Source of the DNA: Virgisporangium aliadipatigenens
Lineage (GTDB): Bacteria > Actinomycetota > Actinomycetes > Mycobacteriales > Micromonosporaceae
Direction of reading: 5' to 3'
Length of the DNA stretch: 64,000 bases
Assembly (NCBI RefSeq): GCF_016863615.1
Contig: NZ_BOPF01000002.1
Coordinates: 310,001 to 374,000, forward strand
A program made the translations under genes and the position numbers. The number at the start of each line of letters is the position of its first letter. Position 1 is the first letter of the stretch. Below the pieces are notes generated by a model. That model was given only the letters and a program-made list of their open reading frames with translations, ran no database searches and was not told the origin of the DNA. Shown piece after piece: positions 8,050-14,868 of this stretch.

Positions 8050-8544
8050 GTGCAGGTGCGGGAGTTCCGGGACGGCGACTGGCCCCAGGTGTGGGCGATC
8101 GTGCGGGAGGTCGTACGGGCGCGGGAGACGTTCCCGTACGACCCCGGCATGACCGAGGCGCAGGGGCGGGCCACCTGGATCGAGACACCGCCGGGGCTGA
8201 CCGTGGTGGCGGTCGACGGCGACCGGGTCCTCGGCACCGCGAAGACGGGACCCAACCGCGCGGGCCCGGGCGGGCACGTCAGCACCGCGAGCTTCATGGT
8301 CGCCGCGCCGGAACGCGGCCGCGGCGTCGGCACCGCGCTGCTGCGCCACGCGGTCGACCGGGCGGCGGCGGACGGCTACGCGGCCATGCAGTTCAACGCG
8401 GTCGTCGAGACCAACGAATCGGCCGTCGCGCTGTACCGCCGGCACGGCTTCGAGGTGGTCGGGACGGTGCCGCGCGCCTTCGAGCACCCGACGCGGGGAC
8501 GGGTCGGCCTGCACGTGATGTACCGCGAGTTCGGAGCGCGATGA
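8050..8544 (+). CDS. GNAT family N-acetyltransferase
   Basis: A 164-residue single-domain GNAT enzyme, which would transfer an acetyl group from acetyl-CoA to an amine in the cytoplasm. The acetyl-CoA pyrophosphate loop is clear: SFMVAAPERGRGVGTALLRHAVD (R-G-x-G-x-G/A form). The later ETNESAVALYRRHGFEVVGTVPRAF is the usual GNAT beta5-alpha4 region. GTG at 8050 (VQVREFRDGDW) is the right start; the longer frame adds an Arg-rich leader. Its stop overlaps the next start (ATGA), so it heads a three-gene operon with two small unknown genes. The acceptor substrate is not predictable. The set resembles phosphinothricin-acetyltransferase-like proteins. Confidence 0.87.
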   Translation: MQVREFRDGDWPQVWAIVREVVRARETFPYDPGMTEAQGRATWIETPPGLTVVAVDGDRVLGTAKTGPNRAGPGGHVSTASFMVAAPERGRGVGTALLRHAVDRAAADGYAAMQFNAVVETNESAVALYRRHGFEVVGTVPRAFEHPTRGRVGLHVMYREFGAR

Positions 8545-8831
8545 ACCTCGCGGACACCAAGCACGCCTACCGATCCGCGATCGAGGAGTGCGCGCGGAGC
8601 CTAGCGGCGGGAACGGTCCCCGTCGAGCGGTGCCGCGCGGCGGCCGTCGCCCGGATCGACGCGATCACCCGATCGGCGAAGCGGGCCATCGACACGCACA
8701 CCACCCGCCCCGCCCTGTCGGTCAACACCCGCCGGGGTCTCGTGGCCAAACTGGAGGTGCTCCACGGGCGGGCGATGGCGCGACTCGACGCCGTGATCGG
8801 CGGGGAAGTGGTGGGATACGACGATGAGTGA
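8541..8831 (+). CDS. Small hypothetical protein in acetyltransferase operon
   Basis: A 96-residue, mostly helical protein starting at the ATG that overlaps the acetyltransferase stop codon (ATGA). It is rich in Ala, Arg and Thr. Likely long helices run through YRSAIEECARSLAAG, ERCRAAAVARIDAITRSAK and LVAKLEVLHGRAMARLDAVI, suggesting a helical bundle or coiled coil. No signal peptide or membrane segment is seen and I recognise no family. It overlaps the next start as well, so all three genes are translationally coupled. A partner or accessory role is inferred from coupling only. Confidence 0.65.
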   Translation: MNLADTKHAYRSAIEECARSLAAGTVPVERCRAAAVARIDAITRSAKRAIDTHTTRPALSVNTRRGLVAKLEVLHGRAMARLDAVIGGEVVGYDDE

Positions 8832-9066
8832 CAGCTGGGACGAGGAGTTCTCGCCGTCGGGCGCCGCCCGCAACACCCTGCGCTGGGCCCACGGCCACGG
8901 CGCGTCCACCCTCGGCGAGGCGTACGACCTGCTCGAGCAGTTCGAGGTCAGCAACGACGTCCCCGAGGTGCTGGGCCATGACGACACCGTCGAGGACGTG
9001 CGGGAGGAGTTGGAGCACGGGCTCGAGACCGTCGGGCCGGAGGCCTCGCTCGCGAGCCTGCTCTAG
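8824..9066 (+). CDS. Small acidic hypothetical protein
   Basis: An 80-residue, strongly acidic protein (many Asp/Glu, few Lys). The start ATG overlaps the end of the preceding gene. Helical segments such as TLGEAYDLLEQFEV and VEDVREELEHGLETVG are visible. The acidity contrasts with the basic, Arg-rich partner encoded just upstream, which would suit a two-protein complex, though this is only inference. No recognised domain. Its stop sits directly against a degraded histidine kinase fragment on the other strand, so the operon ends at a decayed region. Confidence 0.62.
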   Translation: MSDSWDEEFSPSGAARNTLRWAHGHGASTLGEAYDLLEQFEVSNDVPEVLGHDDTVEDVREELEHGLETVGPEASLASLL

Positions 9067-9196
9067 AAGGTCACGGACACGGTCGGCCCGCCGTCGGGGT
9101 TCGGGGTCACCGTCAGGTCGGCGCCGTGGCGCCCGGCGACGGCGTGGCCGGCACGACGGGTCCGGTGTTGCCGATCGCGAGGATCGGGTGGACGCA
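9063..9196 (-). pseudogene. Histidine kinase C-terminal remnant
   Basis: On the minus strand two short frames together spell pieces of a HATPase domain. The upstream piece, ILAIGNTGPVVPA, resembles the G1-box region of sensor kinases (xxxxNTGPVVPA). After a frame change, AGRHGADLTVTPNPDGGPT runs to a stop at 9063, as kinase C-termini normally do. The roughly 40-50 residues that should link them (the EPFRR...GxGLGLS region) are missing. I read this as a leftover of a deleted two-component kinase gene. It lies between the small-gene operon and the interrupted kinase gene. Confidence 0.6.
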
Positions 9197-10279
9197 CCCA
9201 ATATCATCCGGGCGGTGGGGGAGTCGCTCGCGTTCCGGATGAGCCGGTGGTCGGCCGCGCATCCCGCACGGGTGGACGCGGCCGTCACCGGGGTGCTCGC
9301 CGCCGGGTGCGTGCCGGCCGGCGTCGCGCTGGCCGGTGCCACCGGGCTGCTGCTGTCGCTGGGGCTGGTCGTCCCGCTCGCCGGGCGGCGGCGTTCCCCG
9401 CTGGGCGCCGCCGCCGTCGTGGGCGCGGTCGCGGTGGCGCAGCTCGTCACTTTGCCGTTCTGGCTGCCCGCCGACCTCGCCGTGGCGCTGGTCGTGCACA
9501 CCGTCGCGGCACGGGTGCCGTCGCGGGCGGCGCGGTTCGCCGCGCTCGTCGTGGGCGTCGCCGGCAGCGTCGCCGCCGGCTTCCGCTGGAGCACCCCGCC
9601 GGAGTACCGGGCCAACGCGCTCGCGGCCGCCGCCGTGTTGTCCCTCCTCACCGTTCTCATCTGAGGGAACGGGAACCTGGTACGCGGCCGGAACATCGCC
9701 CACCGGCAGCGGGAGCGCCTGGTGGCCGCCCGCGACGTCCACGACATCGTGGCGCATTCGCTGGCGGTCGTCATCGTGCAGGCCGACGCGGGCCGGTACG
9801 CGGCCGGCCGGGAACGCGAGGTCCTGGCCACCGTCGCGCAGACCGCGCGGGCCGCCCTCGCCGACGTGTACCACCTCATCGACCTCCTGCGCGACGAGCC
9901 GGAACGCCCGGACGCCCTGCACCGCCTCGTCGGGACCGTCCGCACGGCCGGCCTCGACGTGCGGCTCGACGCCCGCCCGAGCGTCTTCGACGGGGTGCCC
10001 GCGCCGGTGCGCACGGCGGCGCTGCGCGTGGTGCGGGAGTCCCTCACCAACGTGCTCAAGCACGCCGGCCCGGACGGCGCCGCCGAGGTGACCCTGCGGC
10101 GCACCGCCGCCGGGGTGAGCGTGCGGGTCGCCGACCGGGGCGCGACGGCCCGGCCCGGCACCGGCCACGGCATCACCGGCATGCGCGAACGCGTCACCGA
10201 GCTGGGCGGCACCTTCGAGGCGGGTCCGCAGCCCGGTGGTTTCCTGGTGGAGGCGACCGTCCCGGCGGCGGCCCGGTGA
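9188..10279 (+). pseudogene. Two-component sensor histidine kinase (HisKA_3 type) interrupted by an in-frame TGA
   Basis: The frame reads a membrane sensor half (about residues 1-158), with hydrophobic segments such as LLLSLGLVVPLAG and AAAVVGAVAVAQLVTL. It stops at TGA 9662-9664 after SLLTVLI and resumes in the same frame with GNLVRG. The dimerisation/phosphoacceptor box follows, ARDVHDIVAHSLAVVIVQA (His in DIVAHS region). Further on are VVRESLTNVLKHAG (N box) and GHGITGMRERVTELGG (G box). A duplicated GGGAAC follows the TGA, so a small mutation is likely. Alternatively two proteins are made, the kinase half starting at GTG 9722. The starts at 9188, 9215 and 9239 are not resolved. It overlaps the response regulator start (GTGA). 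Confidence 0.65.
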
Positions 10280-10863
10280 TCCGCGTCTTCCTCGTCGACG
10301 ACCAGGAACTGGTCCGCGCCGGCTTCGCGATGATTCTCGACGCGGCGCCGGACCTGACCGTGGTCGGCTCGGCCGGCGACGGCGCCGCCGCGCTGGCCCT
10401 GCTGGCCCGCCCGGAGCACCGTTGCGATGTGGTGCTGATGGACATCACGATGCCGGGCCTCGACGGCATCGAGGCGACCCGCCGGCTGCTCACCGTGCCG
10501 CACGCGCCCCGCGTCGTCATGCTCACGACGTATGACAGCGACGAGAACCTGGTGGCGGCGTTGCGGGCCGGGGCATCCGGGTTCCTCGCCAAGACGGCCG
10601 GGCCGGAGGCGCTGCTGGCGGCCGTGCGCGCGGCGAACGCCGGTGACGCGCCGGTCGCCCCGCACCTGGTGCGCCGGTTGATCGACGCGTTCGTGCTGGC
10701 GCCGGCCGCACCGGTGCCCGCGCCGCCCGGACCGGATCGGCTCACCCCGCGGGAACGGGAGATCCTGGCCGCCGTCGGCCTGGGACTCAGCAACGCGGAG
10801 ATCGCCGGGCGGCTGCACGTGCCGGAGTCGACGGTCAAGACGCATCTCGGTTCGGTTCCCTGA
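10276..10863 (+). CDS. NarL/FixJ-type response regulator, C-terminally truncated
   Basis: The 195-residue protein has a receiver domain (residues 1-120) with acidic pocket VDDQ, phospho-acceptor Asp in VVLMDITMPGLDG, the TTYD threonine region and K in FLAKTAG. A LuxR-type helix-turn-helix follows: LTPREREILAAVGLGLSNAEIA, then VPESTVKTHLGSV. Normal family members continue about 20 residues (…KLGLRDR…). Here the frame stops at once, and the following DNA is the antisense end of another broken gene. The DNA-recognition helix is present but the dimerising last helix is lost, so function is doubtful. It is coupled to the upstream kinase gene, which is itself interrupted. Confidence 0.75.
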   Translation: MIRVFLVDDQELVRAGFAMILDAAPDLTVVGSAGDGAAALALLARPEHRCDVVLMDITMPGLDGIEATRRLLTVPHAPRVVMLTTYDSDENLVAALRAGASGFLAKTAGPEALLAAVRAANAGDAPVAPHLVRRLIDAFVLAPAAPVPAPPGPDRLTPREREILAAVGLGLSNAEIAGRLHVPESTVKTHLGSVP

Positions 10864-11212
10864 GCCAGGGCCCGTCCGGGGTGACGGGGCGGGCCGCACC
10901 CAGGGCCACCACGGCGGCCGTGGCGAGCACGCACACGCCGGCGGTGGTGCCGACGGCGAGCGGCCAGGTGCGAAGGCCCGGGCGGGTGATGCCCACCCGG
11001 TGCCACCCGGCCCCGGACCACCCCTCGCGGGTGACGGCCAGCATCATGAGCAGCGCCACGAGCACCGGCGAGAACGCCAGCACCAGCCCGTCGAGCACGG
11101 TGGCCGTGCCGAGCGACATCCCCAGCACGAGAACGACGTAGGTGACCGCTGCGACGCGGTCGGAGAGTCGGAACACACCGGCGAGTCTTCGCGGATCCGC
11201 CGTCGCGGCCAT
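10835..11212 (-). pseudogene. CPBP intramembrane protease-like membrane protein, 3' truncated
   Basis: A 125-residue frame with three or four hydrophobic segments (VAAVTYVVLVLGMSLGTATVL, ALLMMLAVT, PLAVGTTAGVCVLATAAVVAL). The segment REGWSGAGWHRVGITRPGLRTWPLAV is typical of the N-terminal third of CPBP/Abi-type membrane proteases. Those continue for another 120-200 residues with the EExxR and HxxxB motifs; none is here. The frame runs into the antisense of the truncated response regulator and stops. A deletion appears to have joined the two genes tail to tail near 10855-10865. It is probably non-functional. Confidence 0.65.
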
Positions 11213-11268
11213 CCACCCCGGATCGGAATTCGGCGGCCCGGATCGTCCCCGCGGACTAGCCTCCCCGG

Positions 11269-12084
11269 GTGACCTATCCCGACCTCTTCGGATTGACCGG
11301 GGCCGAGCGCGAACGCCTGCGCGCCACGTTCGGCGAGGCCGCCGAGCTGTATCACCGGGCGCGTCCCGGCTATCCGGCCGCGCTCTTCGAGGACCTGACC
11401 CGCCTCGCCGGCCTGACCCGGGGTTCGCGGGTGCTGGAGATCGGCTGCGGCACCGGCCAGGCGACGGTCCCGCTGGCCCGCCTCGGCTGCACCGTCGTCG
11501 CCGTCGAACTGAGCCCCGACCTGGCCGCGGTCGCCCGGCACGAGCTGCGCGCCTTCCCGGACGTGCGGGTCGACGTGGGCGCCTTCGAGGAGTGGGCCGC
11601 GCCGGAGGAGCCGTTCGACCTCGTGCTGGCGGCTACGTCGTTCCACTGGATCGACCCGGAGGTACGGGTCCGCAAGCCCGCCGATCTGCTGAGGCCCGGC
11701 GGATCCCTGGCGGTCGTCGCCACCGACCACGTCGCCGGCGGCACCGAACGGTTCTTCGTGGACGTGCAGCGCTGCTACGAGCGCTTCGACCCGCAAACGC
11801 CGCCGGGACTGCGCCCGACGCCCGGTGCCGGCATCCCCGACGAACCGGTCGAGCCGGCGCCTGCGCGGTTCGGCCCGGCGCTGTTCCGCCGCTACGAGTG
11901 GGAGGTTGCCTACACCACCGCGCAGTACCTGGACCTGCTGATGACGTACTCGGGGCACCGGGCGATGCCCGCGCCGGCGCGGGACGGGCTGCTCGCCTGC
12001 GTCGCGGGCCGCATCGACGGCGACCACGGCGGCCGGATCAGCAAGCGCTACCAGACCCGCCTGACGCTCGTTCAGCTCCGGTAG
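11269..12084 (+). CDS. Class I SAM-dependent methyltransferase
   Basis: A 271-residue soluble methyltransferase. SAM motif I is VLEIGCGTGQATVPLA (about residues 58-73), followed by VVAVELSPDLAAVA (motif II acidic residue). FDLVLAATSFHWIDPE is the post-motif seen in the trans-aconitate/ubiE-like group (methyltransf_11/25). The GTG start gives YPDLFGLTGAERERLRATFGEAAELYHRARPGYP, the usual N-terminus of this actinobacterial family. The substrate is unknown. No good ribosome-binding site precedes the GTG, so it may be leaderless. The 3' end overlaps the convergent phosphotransferase gene by 13 bp. Confidence 0.85.
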   Translation: MTYPDLFGLTGAERERLRATFGEAAELYHRARPGYPAALFEDLTRLAGLTRGSRVLEIGCGTGQATVPLARLGCTVVAVELSPDLAAVARHELRAFPDVRVDVGAFEEWAAPEEPFDLVLAATSFHWIDPEVRVRKPADLLRPGGSLAVVATDHVAGGTERFFVDVQRCYERFDPQTPPGLRPTPGAGIPDEPVEPAPARFGPALFRRYEWEVAYTTAQYLDLLMTYSGHRAMPAPARDGLLACVAGRIDGDHGGRISKRYQTRLTLVQLR

Positions 12085-13127
12085 GCGGGCGCGTCGGCGA
12101 GCGGCGCGTCGCCCCAGCGGGATTCCGTCGCCGCGAGGACCCGTTCGGCCAGCGTCGCCAGCCGGGGCAGCACGTCCGGGCGTTCGGCGGCGAGGCGCAT
12201 CCGGTGCCGGATGACGGCGCGGCGGGTGGGTCCCCGCAGCCCGCCGCCGGGTGGCGTGTCGGCCTCCTCGAAGGCGCCCCGCAGGAACCACGCCGTGGAC
12301 AGGAACGCCCACGCCGACACCGTCACGTCGAGGTCGCTGTCCACAATGGACGGTGCGGCGGCGCGCCAGCGTTCCAGGGCGGTGCGGGCGACCTCGGCGG
12401 GCAGGCCCCACGAGCACCAGCACGTCGGCCACGGGACGATCAGGTACGCCGCGTCCCAGGCGACGTGCTGATGGTCGGCCTGTTCGAAGTCGAGCAGCAC
12501 CAACCCGTCCGGGGTGAGGACGTTGTTGTCCGGGCACGCGTCGGCCGGGGTGAGCGCGTGCGCGCCGGGGCTGAGGGCGTCGGGTGCGGCGCGCAGTTCG
12601 TCGAGGGCGCGCGGCTCCGGGGCGATGCCGAGCGTGGGCAGCAGGTCCGCGAGCGTGCCGGCCGCCTCGTCGAGCAGCGCCGGCATGACGTCCACAGTGG
12701 ACGGATCGGTGCCGCTCGCGGCGGCGAGGCGGGCGGCGTCGCCGGTGGTCGCCGTGTGCAGCCGGGCGAGGGTGTCGGCCCACGCGTGCAGCATCGTCGT
12801 GGCGCGCGCGGCGTCGTCGCCGAGGAGCGCGTCGGCGAGGTTCGGGCCGGTGCCGAGGTCGCGCAGCACGACCAGCGGCGGGTCGGCGACGACGGCCAGG
12901 AGTTCGGGCACGGGCAGGCCGCGTCCACCGAGGACGGTCAGCGCGGCGGACTCCCGGCGCCAGTTGTCGACGTGGCCGGGGGCGTGCGCCTTCACCACGA
13001 CCGTCTCCGGGCCGCCGTCCACCGTGGCGCGGACGACGTGGGCGCGTTCGCCGCCGGCCAGCCGGGCCACCTCGCTGAGCGGGCGTCCCAGGGCTTTGCC
13101 GGCGGCCGCGAGCAGTTCCGGTGTCAC
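12072..13127 (-). CDS. APH-fold phosphotransferase at the end of the NgcEFG-like operon
   Basis: The 351-residue protein has the aminoglycoside phosphotransferase/choline kinase fold. TVVVKAHA carries the ATP-binding Lys, and LVVLRDLGTGPNLAD is a hinge-like segment. The catalytic-loop-like DACPDNN and the metal-binding DFEQADHQHVAWDAAYL follow. The usual His before the catalytic Asp is not obvious. Its GTG start overlaps the stop of the ABC permease gene (GTGA), so it is translationally coupled to a sugar importer. That suggests an intracellular kinase for the imported molecule. APH-fold sugar kinases exist (for example AmgK, which phosphorylates MurNAc/GlcNAc at C1), but this is not a clear AmgK. 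Confidence 0.75.
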   Translation of the reverse strand: MTPELLAAAGKALGRPLSEVARLAGGERAHVVRATVDGGPETVVVKAHAPGHVDNWRRESAALTVLGGRGLPVPELLAVVADPPLVVLRDLGTGPNLADALLGDDAARATTMLHAWADTLARLHTATTGDAARLAAASGTDPSTVDVMPALLDEAAGTLADLLPTLGIAPEPRALDELRAAPDALSPGAHALTPADACPDNNVLTPDGLVLLDFEQADHQHVAWDAAYLIVPWPTCWCSWGLPAEVARTALERWRAAAPSIVDSDLDVTVSAWAFLSTAWFLRGAFEEADTPPGGGLRGPTRRAVIRHRMRLAAERPDVLPRLATLAERVLAATESRWGDAPLADAPAYRS

Positions 13128-13960
13128 CGCAGCTGCCCCGCCGCGAGCCCGCGCTGCACCTGTCGATGGAACGCCACATAGCCGGCCAGCACCGGCACGA
13201 TCGCGATCGTCATGCCGGCGAAGAGGCCGCTGAAGTCGCCCCGGTAGCCCTCGTTGACGGCCAGGGCGGTCAGCCCCTGCGCCAGCACCCAGCGCTTCTC
13301 GGCGCCCTCGCCCTGCATGAGCACGATCGGCAGCACGTACTGGTTCCACTGGAAGAGGAAGTTGAAGATGCCCACGCTCACCAGTCCCGGTCGGGCCATC
13401 GGCAGCATCACCCGGAAGAAGAGTCCGAAGTGGCCGCAGCCGTCCACCATCGCCGCCTCGGCCACGGTCGAGGGCAGCGTGCGGAAGAACGCCGTGAGGA
13501 AGAAGACCGTGAACGGCAGCGAGTACGCCGCGTACACGAACGTCAGCCCGGGCAGCGTGCCGAGCAGCCCGAGATTGCGCACCACGAAGAAGAGCGGCAC
13601 CAGCGCCAGGAACACGGGGAACATCATCCCGCCGACGAACCCGAAGTACACCACCCGGTGCCCGGGAAAGCGGTAGCGCGCCAGCACGTACGCGCCCATG
13701 GCGCCGAGCAGCATCGTGAGCACCAGCGCGCCGGTCACCACCACGGCGCTGTTGAGGAAGTAGCGGCCGATGTGCGCCTCGTTCCAGGCCCGGCCCCAGT
13801 TGTCCCAGCGCAGCGTGGCCGGCAGGCCCCACGGGTCGGTCAGGATCTCCTCGTCGCTCTTGAACGAGCTGACCGCCACCCACACCAGCGGCAACGTGGT
13901 GAGCAGCGCCCACAGGAACAGGAACCCGTGCGAGAACACGGGTACGACGCGGTCCCTCAT
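13124..13960 (-). CDS. Carbohydrate ABC transporter permease, NgcG-like (MalG family)
   Basis: A 278-residue inner-membrane permease with six hydrophobic segments. The conserved cytoplasmic EAA loop is EAAMVDGCGHFGLFFRVMLPMARPGL (E-A-A-x3-G-x9-I/L-x-L-P form). An extracellular-loop segment WGLPATLRWDNWGRAWNEAHIGRYFLNS precedes TM2, as in MalG-type proteins. The start ATG overlaps the upstream permease stop (ATGA). With the permease and binding protein upstream it forms an NgcEFG-type importer, known in Streptomyces for GlcNAc and chitobiose. In this locus the cargo is probably a cell-wall amino sugar. No ATPase gene is linked, so a shared MsiK-type ATPase is expected. Confidence 0.87.
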   Translation of the reverse strand: MRDRVVPVFSHGFLFLWALLTTLPLVWVAVSSFKSDEEILTDPWGLPATLRWDNWGRAWNEAHIGRYFLNSAVVVTGALVLTMLLGAMGAYVLARYRFPGHRVVYFGFVGGMMFPVFLALVPLFFVVRNLGLLGTLPGLTFVYAAYSLPFTVFFLTAFFRTLPSTVAEAAMVDGCGHFGLFFRVMLPMARPGLVSVGIFNFLFQWNQYVLPIVLMQGEGAEKRWVLAQGLTALAVNEGYRGDFSGLFAGMTIAIVPVLAGYVAFHRQVQRGLAAGQLR

Positions 13961-14868
13961 CCGGCTTCGACCTTCTCCCGGCGGGTCACCCGCAGGAACG
14001 CCGCCGCGACCGACAGCGTCAGGAAGAACATCGCCACCCCGATCGCCGACGCGTAGCCGAACTGCGACTCGTTGAACGCCGTCTTGTACAGGCGCAGCCC
14101 GACGACGTCCGACGCGTAGCCCGGCCCACCGTCGCTGACGATCTGCACCACCGCGAACCCGTCGATGGCCAGGATGGCCAGATACACCCACGCCACCTGG
14201 ATGGTGTCCCACAGCAACGGCACCGTCACGCGCACCAGCGTCGTGACCCGACCGGCACCGTCGAGCAGCGCCGCCTCGTAGATGTCGCGGGGCAGCGACT
14301 GCATCGCCGCGCTGAACAGCACCACGTAGAACCCGACGTTGCTCCAGAGCAGGACGACGGCCACGCACCAGAAGGCGAAGCGCGGGTCACCCAGCCAGGG
14401 CTTCGCGAGGCCGTCCAGCCCGACCGCGCGCAGCGTGCCGTTGACGACGCCGGTGTTCGGCGCGTACATCTCCTTCCACAGCACGCCGATGACGGCCACC
14501 GACAGCACCTGCGGGAAGAAGTACACGATGCGGTAGACCGGGGCGCCCCGCACGCCGTGCACGCCCACCCGGTCGCGCCGCCCGCCGACGTTGAGCATCG
14601 AGGCGAGCACCAGTCCGAGGACGATGGTCACCACGGGCAGCAGCGCGAGCAGCACGGCGTTGTGGCGCAGGGCGTTCCAGAAATAGCCGTCGTCGAGGAG
14701 CCGACGGAAGTTGTCCAGGCCGACGAACTCGTACTCCGGCGAGAGCCCGCCCCAGTCGGTGGCCGAGATCTGGAACGCCTGCGCGTACGGCGAGACCACG
14801 AAGACGCCGTACAGCAGCAGCGGTGGGACCAGGAACGTGACGATGAACAGCCATCTGCCCCGCGCCAT
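13957..14868 (-). CDS. Carbohydrate ABC transporter permease, NgcF-like (MalF family)
   Basis: This 303-residue permease has an N-terminal membrane segment FIVTFLVPPLLLYGVFVVSPYAQAF and five further hydrophobic segments. The EAA loop is EAALLDGAGRVTTLVRVTVPLLWDTI, followed by the YLAILAIDGFAVVQIVSDGGPGYAS segment characteristic of CUT1 MalF-type permeases. The stop overlaps the NgcG-like start (ATGA), and the start lies directly after the binding-protein stop, so expression is tightly coupled. It would form a heterodimeric channel with the NgcG-like permease. The family assignment is strong; cargo is inferred from context. Confidence 0.87.
   Translation of the reverse strand: MARGRWLFIVTFLVPPLLLYGVFVVSPYAQAFQISATDWGGLSPEYEFVGLDNFRRLLDDGYFWNALRHNAVLLALLPVVTIVLGLVLASMLNVGGRRDRVGVHGVRGAPVYRIVYFFPQVLSVAVIGVLWKEMYAPNTGVVNGTLRAVGLDGLAKPWLGDPRFAFWCVAVVLLWSNVGFYVVLFSAAMQSLPRDIYEAALLDGAGRVTTLVRVTVPLLWDTIQVAWVYLAILAIDGFAVVQIVSDGGPGYASDVVGLRLYKTAFNESQFGYASAIGVAMFFLTLSVAAAFLRVTRREKVEAG

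Noticed and set aside
9662-9664. TGA in the kinase as a selenocysteine codon or programmed read-through
   Set aside because: Kinases of this family have no selenocysteine, and no stem-loop is evident after the codon. A nonsense mutation or split is simpler.
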